NCBI RefSeq assembly: GCF_001570785.1
Contig: NZ_BCSI01000002.1
Coordinates: 1 to 64,000 of the forward strand
Direction of reading: 5' to 3'
Length of the DNA stretch: 64,000 nt
Origin: Dermabacter hominis NBRC 106157
Lineage (GTDB): Bacteria > Actinomycetota > Actinomycetes > Actinomycetales > Dermabacteraceae
This document shows, piece by piece, positions 43,594 to 53,381 of the stretch. The notes below the pieces were generated by a model. The model saw only the letters and a list, made by a program, of their open reading frames with translations, was not told where the DNA came from and did not search any database. Numbering within the stretch: position 1 is the stretch's first letter; every line of letters starts with the position of its first letter. The translations under genes and the position numbers were made by a program.

Positions 43594-44575
43594 TTGTACT
43601 GACCGGGGACGTTGGTCAATCGCGAGAACGGCGGCTGGTTGCCGCAGGCGGTGTGTGGCCGGTGATGGTTGTAGTAGTGCAGCCAGCCGTCGAGCTCGCC
43701 CCGGCATTCGGCCTCTGAGGTGTAGCAGCGGGCATAGGCCCAGCCGTCGGCCAAGGTGCGGTCGAAGCGTTCGATCTTCCCGTTGGTCTGCGGACGATAC
43801 AGACGGGTGCGCTTGTGCGTGATCCCGAGTTCGGTGCAGGTGTCTCGCCACAGGTGGGACCGGTGGCGCCGCCATTGTCGGACAGGACTCGCTCGACGCT
43901 CACACCGCGGGCGTTGAACCACTCGACAGCCCTCACCAGGACCGCGGTGGCGGTGATGGCGGTTTCGTCGTCATGGATCTCGGCGTAGGCGACACGGGAA
44001 TGGTCGTCAATGACGGTATGGACGTAGGTCTTGCCCATCAACGGGTCCCGGTACTTGTTCTTCTGCTTGTCCGGGGTGGCGGCGCGGTTCTTCTCGCCCT
44101 GTTATCGGCCGACGTAGCGCCAGCCCCCGCCGTCGGGAATGTTGCCCAGCTTCTTCACATCGACATGCAGCATCGCCCCGGGATGGTCATGCTCGTAACG
44201 GCGCACTGACTCCCCGGTGGCGCGATCAACGTGCGAGAGCCGGTTCAGGCCGGCATCGACCAGGATCCGGTGAACCGTCGAGGGCGCGATCCCCAGCCGA
44301 CAGGCCAACTGCACAGGCCCTTCCTGCAGTCGGAGGCGCAGCTGGATGCAGCGCTTCGCCATCGCCTGGCTGGTCTTGTTCGGCGACTGATGTGGCCGTG
44401 AGGAGCGGTCCTGCATGGACTGCCCGGCGCGATAGCGGTCGGCCCAGCGCTTCACCGTCGGCCACGAGCCCTGGAATCGTGCGGCGACCTCGCTGACAGA
44501 CCGGCCCTCGTCAACGACGAGCCGCGCAACCTTGAGGCGGTGACGTGGAGTGAGTGCTGCATTGGCATGAGTCAT
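43590..44575 (-). pseudogene. IS481-family transposase, broken by a stop and a frameshift
   Basis: The parts read as a normal IS481 transposase: HTH region (TPRHRLKVARLVVDEGRSVSEVAARF), first catalytic Asp in LHVDVKKLG, second in LSDNGG, Glu in NGKIERFDRTLADGW, and the HRPHTACGNQPP end. A TAA at 44102-44104 interrupts it after GWRYVGR while the same frame continues with QGEKNRAATPDKQKN. A single-base deletion near 43866 then shifts the frame after SDNGGA. The final stop codon lies in flanking target DNA. It cannot make full-length enzyme, so the element is immobile unless helped in trans. Confidence 0.9.
43595..43617 (+). repeat. terminal inverted repeat, transposase side
   Basis: Begins TGTACTGACCGGGGACG; differs from the other end at two positions. 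Confidence 0.85.
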
Positions 44576-44620
44576 GGCGGCATTCCCTTCGGTCGCAGCG
44601 ACCATCCCGAAGGGTGCTTT

Positions 44621-45388
44621 TCAGTGGCTCTGGGCGTAGTGGCGCAGCGCTTGGGCGGCGAAGCCGGCGGCTTCTGCACCACCGAAAGCGGGATGGAAGT
44701 CTGGGTTGGTGGCGTAGAGGTTGGCCATGCCAGTGAGCATGGCGCGGGTCTTGTCCAGGTCGCCAGCATGCCCGGGCGTCCCGGGGATCTGGGCGAACCA
44801 GGCGGCATGGGCGGCTGCGTGCTGTTGGGCCTGGTCGCTCAATGGGGAGACACCCGACTGGTGGAGTTCGCCCCACCGCGCCAGGAGCTGTTCGGCGTCG
44901 GCCTGGAACTGACGTTGCTGGGTGAGGTTCTTGCTATGCCACCACCGGTTGGACTGCTCGAAGACCACGCGTCCCCATCGTTGGGTCACCTCGGCCTCAT
45001 AGCGGTCGTTGAAGCCTTCGAGCACCATGTCCATCCGCGGTTGGCGCCCCTCGCGTCGCATCGTCACGGTGTGCTCGACGGACGCGATACGACGTTCCAG
45101 CGCTTCCCGCTCGTGCTCGAGGTGTACCAGGTGCGTCTCGAGGGCGGTGATCTCCTCGTCTGGGTTCGCGTCGCTTGCCAGCGCTTCGCCGATCGCACCC
45201 AGGGCCAGGCCGGCGTCACGCAGGAGCAGGATGCGTTGCAGGCGTGCCACGGCGACAGGCCCGTAGTAGCGATAGCCGTTCGCGCCGATCCGGTCCGGGA
45301 CGAGCAGGCCGATCTGGTGATAGTGACGCAATGTCCTGGCGCTGATGCCGGCGCGGTCAGCGAGTTCTTGGACGGTCCACTCCATCAT
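44621..45388 (-). CDS. MerR-family regulator with TipAS-like domain
   Basis: 255 residues. N-terminal MerR winged helix (MEWTVQELADRAGISARTLRHYHQIGLLVPDR), coiled-coil dimer helix (EEITALETHLVHLEHEREALERRIASVEHT), then a C-terminal helical TipAS-like domain (WHSKNLTQQRQFQADAEQLLARWGELHQSGVSPLSDQAQQHAAAHAAWF). TipAL proteins bind thiopeptide antibiotics and activate their own regulon. It is a passenger of the IS481 element and probably controls the adjacent protease gene through the MerR-type site upstream of it. GAGAGG precedes the ATG. Confidence 0.88.
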   Translation of the reverse strand: MMEWTVQELADRAGISARTLRHYHQIGLLVPDRIGANGYRYYGPVAVARLQRILLLRDAGLALGAIGEALASDANPDEEITALETHLVHLEHEREALERRIASVEHTVTMRREGRQPRMDMVLEGFNDRYEAEVTQRWGRVVFEQSNRWWHSKNLTQQRQFQADAEQLLARWGELHQSGVSPLSDQAQQHAAAHAAWFAQIPGTPGHAGDLDKTRAMLTGMANLYATNPDFHPAFGGAEAAGFAAQALRHYAQSH

Positions 45389-45402
45389 TTCGGCCTCTCT
45401 CG

Positions 45403-46308
45403 TCAGCGGGCTGGCATTGTCAGACCCAACTGTGGCAGTGCCACGGCCAGGATCTCGGAGGCGGGCGTGGCCACGGCCCTGGCGGGTGACTGTCCGGTGG
45501 CCTCCCGATAGGCGGACACGAAGCGTGCCCCGGCAGCGTAACCGGCCCCGGTGGGCAGCCCGACCGGTGTTGCGCCGAACAGGCAAGCGCTCGGATCGCC
45601 CAACACCCAAGCCGCGAAATCCTGCATGCCAGTCACGTCCAGGCCTTCGGTGACGCGGCGCAGCACCTCGTCACTGGTACGGGTCTGGTCGCTGACGAAG
45701 TGCGTGAATCCCTGCTCGCCCACGAGGTCGGCGGCGAACAGGTCCGCGAGACCCTCAGCCACTACGTGCTCGCCAACCGTGACCGTCTGCGGGTTCCACA
45801 CCACGCCTCCGGGCGAGTACCGCACATTGTGGTGGAGCTCGTGCAGGGCGATGCCCTCCAGCCGCGCCAGAACCTCGTCGGTGGGCCAGATCGTGATGGC
45901 GATGTACCCGCTGATCCCACCGAAGGCCGACAGGCCGCGGATCTCATCCATGAAGTGCTTGTTGGTGGGATCCCCGAGCACGAGCAACACCGTCAGGTCA
46001 GGCATCGCCACAGTCGGATCGGCAGCGTTCAGCTCCCGCAGCCCCGTTTCGAGCGCTCGCTCGACACGGCCCCAAGCATCGGCGCGTTCCAAAGCGTCGG
46101 CCGCGCCGAGGATCTTGTCTGCCGCTACGGAGGGTCCGAAACCGAAGTTCTGGCTGTGAACCGCGGCCAGATCAGGTCCACCGGGAATGAAGAAGTACAT
46201 TCCCGCCATCGGCTCCCACAGCCTGCGAGCTGCGTCCTTCCACTGCTCCGGAGAACTGTTCACCATCGCCCGCATCCCAGCGGCACTGTCAATCATCGTC
46301 ACTGTCAT
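45403..46308 (-). CDS. putative zinc-dependent protease (DUF2268-like)
   Basis: 301 residues, no signal peptide. LHELHHNVRY contains HExxH and VVAEGLADLF gives the likely third ligand Glu, as in gluzincins of the DUF2268 family. Separated by 14 nt from the MerR gene downstream and read from a promoter with a MerR-type elongated spacer. As an IS passenger paired with a drug-sensing-type regulator it may be a resistance or stress function; this is inference. Confidence 0.8.
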   Translation of the reverse strand: MTVTMIDSAAGMRAMVNSSPEQWKDAARRLWEPMAGMYFFIPGGPDLAAVHSQNFGFGPSVAADKILGAADALERADAWGRVERALETGLRELNAADPTVAMPDLTVLLVLGDPTNKHFMDEIRGLSAFGGISGYIAITIWPTDEVLARLEGIALHELHHNVRYSPGGVVWNPQTVTVGEHVVAEGLADLFAADLVGEQGFTHFVSDQTRTSDEVLRRVTEGLDVTGMQDFAAWVLGDPSACLFGATPVGLPTGAGYAAGARFVSAYREATGQSPARAVATPASEILAVALPQLGLTMPAR

Positions 46309-46319
46309 GCCCACGACGC

Positions 46320-46346
46320 TAAACATTGACGCTGCGTCAAGGTCAA
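46320..46346 (-). promoter_or_regulatory. MerR-type promoter/operator
   Basis: On the minus strand a TTGACC -35 (46341-46346) is followed by the perfect 15-bp palindrome TTGACGCAGCGTCAA and a TAGCGT -10, giving a 19-bp spacer. This overlong spacer with a central palindrome is how MerR-family activators work. It lies just inside the IS end, upstream of the protease gene. Confidence 0.75.
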
Positions 46347-46359
46347 GCTCCTGACCGTC

Positions 46360-46382
46360 GATCAACGTCTCCGGTCAGTACA
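46360..46382 (-). repeat. terminal inverted repeat, passenger side
   Basis: Read outward-in on the minus strand it begins TGTACTGACCGGAGACG; 21 of 23 positions match the transposase-side end. Confidence 0.85.
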
Positions 46383-46392
46383 CTTAGTCCAC

Positions 46393-47550
46393 CTAGTCCA
46401 CGAGGCTGGCGGCATGCTCGCGCAAGTATTCGCGCAGATACGGCAGCGCAAAATCAATGCGACCACGCCCAGCTTTGACGATCATTTCGGCATCGATAAG
46501 GCGCCTGCGGTAGTTGCTGACGTAGGAGTCTGAGCGGCCGAACCGTGCCTTGAGATCGGCGATTTCCGTAGGACCGTCGTCTCGCGCCATAAAGATGAGA
46601 AACGAGCGATCGACATCGGAAAGGTCCGCCAACGCCGGTTCGTGAACAAGTTGGCCGAGTTTTCGTCGGGCCTTCTCTGCCCCTCGTTCGGCAGCTTCTC
46701 GCGTGATGCTCCTCCCTTGAGCCTCGCGAAATGCCCACTGCCCGACGAGCTGGATCATAAAGGGGTAGCCCTGGCACGAGTTGACCGCGGTCTCGAGTGC
46801 CTCGCGCGTCCAGGTGATCTCCGCTTCGGCTAGCGGAGTTTCGAGCGCCAGGCGCACGTCATCGTCCGATACCCGGTCGAGTTCAATTCTCTCGGCACGG
46901 CGCAAGAACGTGATGGGGTTCGGTCCTTCACTCTCGCTCGTTCGGCTGGACAGCAACGGTTTGATCGCCGAGGGGATCCCGGCCATCGCGACAGCGATGT
47001 CTTTTCCCTCGCGCACAAGGTGCTGAACGGTCGCACCGAACTCGATCAGTTCATCGTTGCGTTGGTGGTGCATTTCGTCGAGGGTAATGAGCACGCCGCT
47101 CGCGGGCTGCCCCGCAGAGCGATCGAGATCGGCCTTGTACGCGAGGTAGTCATCGAGGGCATTGCGCAAGGAATACGACGTTTCCGAGATCGAGGAGGAG
47201 TCCCAGGTGACGGAGCCGCCAACGCCGAAGATAGAGAGCCCTAGGCCCTTGAGTTGCGAGCGCTGACGTGCCAAGCGGCGGATGATCTCGCTGCGGATGC
47301 GCTCCACAAAGCCCTGTGTCGCCGTCTCACTTATGACGAACCACCCGTGCTCCTTCGCTGTGTCCTCGAATGCGTTGAGAAGCACCGTCTTCCCGATTCC
47401 CCTTGGGCCCACAATGAGCGAGATGCGTTCGTGAGCTCCGGGACCGTCATCGAGCGCGAAGGCAAAGTTCTGTACCGCTTCGTTGCGACCGACAAGAAGC
47501 GGGGGAGTGGCGCCGAGGGTTGCGCGGAAGGGGTTGCGTGCACCGGTCAT
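46393..47550 (-). CDS. AAA+ ATPase with C-terminal winged helix
   Basis: 385 residues. Walker A VGPRGIGKT (47-55), Walker B ITLDEMHH, and a C-terminal wHTH (DVDRSFLIFMARDDGPTEIADLKARFGRSDSYVSNYRRRLIDAEMI). The layout is that of archaeal-type/Orc1-Cdc6-like STAND-related ATPases common in accessory DNA. No partner gene is adjacent. AT-rich phased repeats directly upstream may be its own binding site. The IS element's inner edge is five bp from its stop codon. Confidence 0.85.
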   Translation of the reverse strand: MTGARNPFRATLGATPPLLVGRNEAVQNFAFALDDGPGAHERISLIVGPRGIGKTVLLNAFEDTAKEHGWFVISETATQGFVERIRSEIIRRLARQRSQLKGLGLSIFGVGGSVTWDSSSISETSYSLRNALDDYLAYKADLDRSAGQPASGVLITLDEMHHQRNDELIEFGATVQHLVREGKDIAVAMAGIPSAIKPLLSSRTSESEGPNPITFLRRAERIELDRVSDDDVRLALETPLAEAEITWTREALETAVNSCQGYPFMIQLVGQWAFREAQGRSITREAAERGAEKARRKLGQLVHEPALADLSDVDRSFLIFMARDDGPTEIADLKARFGRSDSYVSNYRRRLIDAEMIVKAGRGRIDFALPYLREYLREHAASLVD

Positions 47551-47574
47551 ACCTCAAGAGTAGGCCGCAGCACC

Positions 47575-47627
47575 TATGAAGATCTATGAGTTTTATGAAT
47601 TGCTTTGAAATTTATGAAATTTATGAA
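47575..47627. promoter_or_regulatory. phased TATGAA repeats upstream of the AAA+ gene
   Basis: TATGA(A/G) occurs at 47575, 47585, 47594, 47613 and 47622, with TTTGAA at 47604 filling the gap: six units every 9-10 bp in an AT-rich island. Iteron-like; likely an operator or assembly site. Confidence 0.65.
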
Positions 47628-47657
47628 AAGTAGGGTCGGGGTGGCTTCCACAGAGCA

Positions 47658-48650
47658 TCAGTAGGCGAAGCTCGCGAACGCGCCGCTGATCTCCTCGCGG
47701 CTCGCGCCGGCAGCGAGCAGAACCTGGAGCAGCAGACGCGCCTTGTGCGCGCTCAACATGCCGGCCATGCACGCGCCCGAATTGATGAGATCCACTTCCG
47801 CGCCCGGGTAGGAGTAGTGGTAGGTCGACGTGCCGCCCTCGGGGATTCGTGTCGCGACAACGATCTGGATGCCGCGCTCGCGGGCCTCGCGCACGAGCGG
47901 CATGACCACCTCGGGCACGTGCCCCATCCCCACACCGTTGATCACGATCCCCGCGGGCGGCTCGGCCTGATGCACGAGCGCCCCGAGCGCCTCGCCGCGA
48001 TCAAAAAGGCCCGTCCCAATGAGAGGCACGGAAGGAAGCTCGGCGGGCACGGTGGGCATCACGCAGTCCGACGCCTCCAGCGCATACATCGCGCGGATCC
48101 CCTCCTCGCTCACGAGCGCAAGGGGACCCGAGGGCTCCGAATCGAACGCGTCGATACTTCGAGAGCTGACCTTCGTCACGCGATCGGCGGCGTGCACGAG
48201 CGCATCGAAAACCGCGAGAACGCCGAGGCCGCGCGCCTGCTCGCTCGCGGCGGTGATGATCGCGTCGTGAAGGTTCGCGGGCCCATCCGCGCCGGGGGCA
48301 TTCGCGGGGCGCATCGCGCCCGTGACAACAAGGGGCGTATCGAGGTTCCAATAGCGATTGAGCAAGAACGCCGTCTCTTCGAGAGTGTCGGTGCCGTGAG
48401 TGAGCACGATGCCGCGAAAGCCGGCGTCGGACCCCTCCCGTGCCACCCGCAGAACCTCCCGCACGTGCGCGAACGTGACCGAGGGCGAACCCACGTTCGC
48501 GATTTCCCGAAACTCCAACTCGATGCCGGGGATGGGGAACATGCTCGCATCTGGCTGTGCCGCGGGTGAGGCGTGCCCACCCGGCTGGTTTTGGCTCATG
48601 GCGATCGTGCCGCCGAGGCCGAGAACGAGAATGCGGACTGTCGCGGTCAT
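47658..48650 (-). CDS. L-asparaginase
   Basis: 330 residues from the ATG at 48650. Two catalytic threonines in the expected places: LGLGGTIAMS (first) and LTHGTDTLEETA (second, with Asp), plus GAMRPANAPGADGP. Type I/II bacterial asparaginase hydrolysing asparagine to aspartate and ammonia; no signal peptide, so cytoplasmic. A GSDAGF linker before the LTHGTDT motif is encoded by a GGTCCGACG-family copy. Confidence 0.93.
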   Translation of the reverse strand: MTATVRILVLGLGGTIAMSQNQPGGHASPAAQPDASMFPIPGIELEFREIANVGSPSVTFAHVREVLRVAREGSDAGFRGIVLTHGTDTLEETAFLLNRYWNLDTPLVVTGAMRPANAPGADGPANLHDAIITAASEQARGLGVLAVFDALVHAADRVTKVSSRSIDAFDSEPSGPLALVSEEGIRAMYALEASDCVMPTVPAELPSVPLIGTGLFDRGEALGALVHQAEPPAGIVINGVGMGHVPEVVMPLVREARERGIQIVVATRIPEGGTSTYHYSYPGAEVDLINSGACMAGMLSAHKARLLLQVLLAAGASREEISGAFASFAY

Positions 48651-48805
48651 GGGTGCTCCTATGCGTGCCGGTGCGCGTGAGATCAGTGTAGAACCGAGCT
48701 GGCCGGTGACTCTCCGTGAACGGTGATGTAGCGGTGTTAGCCTCACCGGAGCTTGCGAAATGTGGTTCAACGGCGAACCGAGCACACCCGACGAAAGAAG
48801 TGGTT

Positions 48806-50533
48806 ATGTCCTCATCCGCCCGCTCCGCACTCAATCCCAGCTCGCGTGCCGCACACCTCGAGAAGCTTGCCGCGACGAGCGCCAACAAGCCCCTCGACAT
48901 CTTCATCGTTGGTGGCGGCGTCAACGGCGCGGGAGCAGCATTCGATGCCGCGACGCGTGGCCTCAGCGTCGGCATCGTCGAGATGAACGACTGGGCGAGT
49001 GGCACGAGCTCGCGCTCGTCGAAGCTCATGCACGGCGGCCTTCGCTACCTGCAAATGCTCGATTTCACGCTCGTTGCCGAAGCCCTTCGCGAGCGTGACC
49101 TGCTCATCTCAAAGACCGCGCCGCACCTCGTGAAGCCCATCAGCTTCATGTTCCCCATGAAGAACGTTTTTGAGCGCGGCTTCATTGGCTCCGGCATCGC
49201 CCTGTACGACGCGATGCAGATCGGCCACCGCGAGGTCCCGATCCACAAGCATGTCTTTTCCAAGGGCCTCGCGAAGGATTTCGCGGGGCTCGACCCCGAA
49301 AAGAACTCCGGCGCGATCGAGTTCTACGATTCCCGCATGGATGACGCGCGCTTCGTCGCGATGCTCGTGCGCTCCGCCGTGAACCTCGGCGCCGCCGCCG
49401 CGAACTACACGAAGGTCACGCGCTACCTCAAGGACGGTGGCCGCGTCGTGGGCGCCGCCATCACGGACCTCGAGACCGGCAACGAATACGAGGTGCACGC
49501 GCGCGAGGTCATTCTTGCCGGCGGCGTGTGGACCGGTGAAGAACAGGATCGCGCCGGTGCCGATTCGGGCCTTCAGGTGCTTGCCTCGAAAGGCATCCAC
49601 ATCACGGTGCCGCGCGAGGCGATTGAGGCGAAAGACAATACGGGCATCATCACGCAAACCGAGAAATCGGTGCTGTTCATCATCCCGTGGGACGAATATT
49701 GGCTGATCGGCACGACCGACACCCCGTGGAAAGAGGACGTCTCGGTGCCCACTGCGACGAGCAGCGACATCGACTACGTACTCGAGAAGGCCAACGATGT
49801 GCTTCGCCGCCCGCTCACGCGCGAGGATGTCATCGGCGTTTATGCCGGTTTGCGCCCCCTTCTTCAGCCCGTGAAAAAGTCCGACGGCGCCTCGACGAAG
49901 GTGTCGCGCGAACACACGGTGATGGAGGTCGAGCCGGGGCTGAGCGCGATCGCTGGCGGCAAGTACACGACCTACCGCGTCATGGCCGAGGACGTCGTCG
50001 ACTTCGCCCTTCGCGGGACCCCCAATGCCCCGAAGACCAAAACTCGCGACATCCCCGTCATCGGTGGTGCCGGCTACGAAGAGATGCGGGTGCGTGCAAA
50101 CGCACTCGCGGGGAAGTACGGAATCGACGAGGTGCGCCTCGAGCGCTTGCTCTTCCGCTACGGCTCGTTGCTCGAGGATCTGTTTGCCCTCATGGACGAG
50201 AACCCCGAGCTCGCGTCACCGCTCACGGATGCCCCTCGCTATCTCCGTGCCGAAATTGTGTACGCCGCCCGGAGCGAGGGCGTGCTTCACCTCGCCGACG
50301 CCCTCATGCGCCGCACGCGCCTCGACTACGAGACGCGTGATCGTGGCGTGAGCGCTGCTCGCGAGGTCGTGGAGATCCTCGCGGGCGAGCTCGGTTGGGA
50401 CGAGGCGCGGCGCGAGGCCGAGATCGAGGCGTACTCGGCGTTTATCGCCGCCCGCCTCGAGGCGGAGCACACGACGAGCGATGCCGAAGCCGCTGCCCTC
50501 CTCGAGAACGTGCGCGAGATTCCCGCGCGCTAA
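48806..50533 (+). CDS. glpD: glycerol-3-phosphate dehydrogenase, FAD-dependent
   Basis: 575 residues. FAD-binding GxGxxG in [21 protein letters not shown], then [21 protein letters not shown], a GlpD hallmark, and [10 protein letters not shown] and [10 protein letters not shown] further on. C-terminal DAO_C-type domain. Oxidises glycerol-3-phosphate to DHAP at the membrane with quinone as acceptor. ATG at 48806 has GAAAGAAG upstream. Directly followed by glpK. Confidence 0.96.
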   Translation: MSSSARSALNPSSRAAHLEKLAATSANKPLDIFIVGGGVNGAGAAFDAATRGLSVGIVEMNDWASGTSSRSSKLMHGGLRYLQMLDFTLVAEALRERDLLISKTAPHLVKPISFMFPMKNVFERGFIGSGIALYDAMQIGHREVPIHKHVFSKGLAKDFAGLDPEKNSGAIEFYDSRMDDARFVAMLVRSAVNLGAAAANYTKVTRYLKDGGRVVGAAITDLETGNEYEVHAREVILAGGVWTGEEQDRAGADSGLQVLASKGIHITVPREAIEAKDNTGIITQTEKSVLFIIPWDEYWLIGTTDTPWKEDVSVPTATSSDIDYVLEKANDVLRRPLTREDVIGVYAGLRPLLQPVKKSDGASTKVSREHTVMEVEPGLSAIAGGKYTTYRVMAEDVVDFALRGTPNAPKTKTRDIPVIGGAGYEEMRVRANALAGKYGIDEVRLERLLFRYGSLLEDLFALMDENPELASPLTDAPRYLRAEIVYAARSEGVLHLADALMRRTRLDYETRDRGVSAAREVVEILAGELGWDEARREAEIEAYSAFIAARLEAEHTTSDAEAAALLENVREIPAR

Positions 50534-50604
50534 CCAACGCGCGCGAAAGCGCACCCACGATCAAGCGCGGGCAGCGGTGCCCGCGGGAGCCGAAAGGACC
50601 GCTC

Positions 50605-52155
50605 ATGCCAGAGACCTCAGACCAGAAATACATTCTCGCCATCGACCAGGGCACAACGAGCTCGCGAGCGATGGTGTTCGACCACGACGGCCACGCGGTG
50701 TCGCAGGCCCAGCTCGAGCACAAGCAAATCTTCCCGCGCTCAGGGTGGGTCGAGCATGATCCGATGGAAATCTGGAGCAACACCCGCGAGGTCATCGCGC
50801 TCGCACTGAACAGGGCTGAAGTGAACCGGGATGACCTGGCAGCCGTCGGCATTACCAACCAGCGCGAGACCGCTGTCGTGTGGGATAAAAACACCGGCAA
50901 GCCCGTCTATAACGCGATCGTGTGGCAAGACACGCGCACGGCGCGAATTGTGCACGAGCTCGCGGGTGAGGAGGGCGTGAACCGGTTCAAAGAGGTCACC
51001 GGTCTGCCGCTCACGACGTATTTCGCGGGCCCGAAGGTCAAGTGGATCCTCGACCACGTCGAGGGCGCGCGCGAGAAGGCCGAGGCGGGCGATCTGCTCT
51101 TCGGCACGATCGACACGTGGCTTTTGTGGCACATGACGGGCGCAACGAAGGGCGGCGTGCACGTCACCGACGTCACGAATGCCTCGCGAACCCTCCTCAT
51201 GAACGTGCACACGCTCGACTGGGACGAAGGCATTGCGCGCGAGATGGGAATCCCCATGTCGATGCTCCCCGAGATCCGCTCGTCGTCCGAGGTATACGGG
51301 AAGGGCCGCAAGCGCGGCCTGCTCACGAACGTGCCGATCGCGGGCATCCTCGGCGACCAGCAGGCGGCGACGTTCGGCCAGGCATGCTTTGAGAAGGGCA
51401 CCGCGAAGAACACGTACGGCACGGGTAACTTCCTCCTCGTGAACACCGGGAACGAGGCGCTTTCCTCGGACAACGGCCTGCTCACGACCGTGCTCTACAA
51501 GCTCGGCGACGCCGATCCCGTCTATGCACTCGAGGGCTCGGTTGCCGTCACGGGCTCGCTCGTGCAGTGGATCCGCGACAGCATCGGCCTGATCTCGAGC
51601 GCGAAAGAAGTCGAAGAACTCGCGACAAAGGTCGACGATTCGGGCGGCTGCTTCGTTGTGCCCGCGTTCTCGGGCCTGTTCGCTCCTTACTGGAAGGACG
51701 ATGCTCGCGGGGCGATCGTGGGTCTCACCCGCTACGTCAACAAGCATCACATCGCGCGTGCCGTTCTCGAGGCCACGGCCTACCAGAGCGCCGAGCTGAT
51801 CGACGCGATGAATGAGGATGCCAAGGTGCCGCTCAAGGAGTTGCGCGTTGACGGCGGCATGACCGTGAATGAGACGCTCATGCAGTTCCAGGCCGACATC
51901 CTCGGCGTCGACGTGATTCGCCCGAAGATCATCGAGACAACGGCGCTCGGCGCCGCGTATGCGGCGGGCCTTGCCGTTGGCTTCTGGGATTCGACCGACG
52001 ACCTCGAGAAATACTGGGAAGAGGACGTGCGCTGGACCCCGTCGATGGACGACAAGACGCGCGAGCGGAGCATGCGCCTGTGGCGCAAGGCCGTGGAGCG
52101 CACCTTCGACTGGGTCGATGACGACGTCGAGGCGGCCTTCGACCACGAAGGCTAA
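50605..52155 (+). CDS. glpK: glycerol kinase
   Basis: 516 residues, full length. FGGY-family ATPase: [14 protein letters not shown] phosphate-1 motif, [23 protein letters not shown] and [23 protein letters not shown] and the [21 protein letters not shown] adenosine region. Phosphorylates glycerol to feed GlpD. GAAAGGA before the ATG; 71 nt from glpD. No glycerol facilitator gene is nearby. Ends in a 3-4 nt convergent overlap with the methyltransferase gene. Confidence 0.97.
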   Translation: MPETSDQKYILAIDQGTTSSRAMVFDHDGHAVSQAQLEHKQIFPRSGWVEHDPMEIWSNTREVIALALNRAEVNRDDLAAVGITNQRETAVVWDKNTGKPVYNAIVWQDTRTARIVHELAGEEGVNRFKEVTGLPLTTYFAGPKVKWILDHVEGAREKAEAGDLLFGTIDTWLLWHMTGATKGGVHVTDVTNASRTLLMNVHTLDWDEGIAREMGIPMSMLPEIRSSSEVYGKGRKRGLLTNVPIAGILGDQQAATFGQACFEKGTAKNTYGTGNFLLVNTGNEALSSDNGLLTTVLYKLGDADPVYALEGSVAVTGSLVQWIRDSIGLISSAKEVEELATKVDDSGGCFVVPAFSGLFAPYWKDDARGAIVGLTRYVNKHHIARAVLEATAYQSAELIDAMNEDAKVPLKELRVDGGMTVNETLMQFQADILGVDVIRPKIIETTALGAAYAAGLAVGFWDSTDDLEKYWEEDVRWTPSMDDKTRERSMRLWRKAVERTFDWVDDDVEAAFDHEG

Positions 52156-53378
52156 TCGTTCTCGGGCGCGACGCGCGAAAGAAGAACGAGAGCCTCGTTG
52201 TGCGCGCTGTGCGGGAACATGTCGATGAGACGTGCGCGTGCGATGCGGTAGTTCGGCATGCGCGCGAGGTCCGCGGCGAGTGTTTCCGGGTTGCAGCTCG
52301 AATACGCGATGGTGCGAGCCCCCGAGCCGTTGAGGACAGTGGCGAGTGCATCGCCGATGCCGCGCCTCGGTGGGTTGACGACGACCGCTTCGGGCAGGTT
52401 TGGCTGGTGCCTCGCCCACTCGGTTGCGTCAGCGGTGTCGAAGTGCGCGCGAACGCTTGGTCCGGGTGCGGTGAGGGGTCCGACGGCGCCCGCGAAACCG
52501 TGCCGCTTCGCCGAGCCACGTGCGCTTTCGATCGCCTCATTCGTGATTTCGATTCCCGTGACGTCCATGTGCGCGCCGCGGGCGCGGGCCTCGTGGGCGA
52601 TGCTGAGGGCGAAGCCACCCACGCCGCAGTAGAGGTCCCACGCCTTGTGAGCGCCCGCGTCGAGAATCCACCGCGCAACCTGGGCGTAGAGTTCGCTCGC
52701 GACGGCGGTGTTGGTTTGCGTGAAAGAACGGGGGAGCACGTCGACGTCGATCCCGCCAACCGGCAGTCGTAGACGGTCGGCACCTGCGAGGTGGATCTCT
52801 TCGGCCCCCTCGATCAGGGCTTCGTGCTCGGGGTGGATATTTGCGCTCACGACGCTCACGCGAGGGTCGAGGAGCGCGAGGTGTTCGCGAATCCTCTCGA
52901 GCGCCGAGGTACTGCGCAGGACGAGGCGCACCATGGCTTCGGTCTGGGTGGCGGTGACGAGCACGTACTTGATCTCGCCGCGGCGTTTGTCGAGGTTGTA
53001 GGGCGGGACCTGGGCGCGGCGAATGAGCGCGCGGGCGCTGTCAAGAACGTCGGTGACGAGTGCGGGGTAGAGGGGGCAGTCGGCGAGATCGACGCCCTCG
53101 TGCGTGCCCGGAAACGAGAAAACCGGAGCGTTCGCCGTGCCGCGCACCATCATCTTCGCCTTCGTGCGAAACCCCCACGGTGCGCTCACGAGCGGCTCTT
53201 CCCACACGGTGGCGGGGGTCATCGCATGGGCGAGAAGCGAGTGAAGATGGTTTCGCGCCTCACGTATCTGGGCATCGTGCGGGGTGCGCATGAGGCTGCA
53301 CGATTCGCATTGCCCGGCAGAAAAGTACTCGCAGATCCCGCTTTCGGGGTCGATCCGCGGGTGCGCGAAAGCGGACAT
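52152..53378 (-). CDS. rlmC: class I SAM-dependent rRNA m5U methyltransferase, RlmC-like
   Basis: 408 residues. An N-terminal Cys cluster [12 protein letters not shown], with another Cys at DCPLYP, suits the Fe-S site of RlmC/RlmD. A TrmA-type fold follows: [14 protein letters not shown] (SAM), [11 protein letters not shown] and nucleophile region [14 protein letters not shown] near residue 360. Predicted to methylate a uridine in 23S rRNA. The [11 protein letters not shown] linker falls on a GGTCCGACGG motif copy. Confidence 0.9.
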   Translation of the reverse strand: MSAFAHPRIDPESGICEYFSAGQCESCSLMRTPHDAQIREARNHLHSLLAHAMTPATVWEEPLVSAPWGFRTKAKMMVRGTANAPVFSFPGTHEGVDLADCPLYPALVTDVLDSARALIRRAQVPPYNLDKRRGEIKYVLVTATQTEAMVRLVLRSTSALERIREHLALLDPRVSVVSANIHPEHEALIEGAEEIHLAGADRLRLPVGGIDVDVLPRSFTQTNTAVASELYAQVARWILDAGAHKAWDLYCGVGGFALSIAHEARARGAHMDVTGIEITNEAIESARGSAKRHGFAGAVGPLTAPGPSVRAHFDTADATEWARHQPNLPEAVVVNPPRRGIGDALATVLNGSGARTIAYSSCNPETLAADLARMPNYRIARARLIDMFPHSAHNEALVLLSRVAPEND

Positions 53379-53381
53379 CGG

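Larger units (their letters stand above)
43589..46388. mobile_element. IS481-family element with two passenger genes
   Basis: Inverted repeats at 43595-43617 and 46360-46382 match at 21 of 23 bp (TGTACTGACCGG...). They are flanked by CCTAGT and CTTAGT, a near-perfect 6-bp duplication of the NCTAGN target known for IS481. Inside, all on the minus strand, are a zinc-protease-like gene, a MerR/TipAS regulator and a decayed transposase. No inverted repeat was found just upstream of the transposase, so the passengers belong to the unit. At about 2.8 kb it is more than twice the usual size. Confidence 0.8.
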
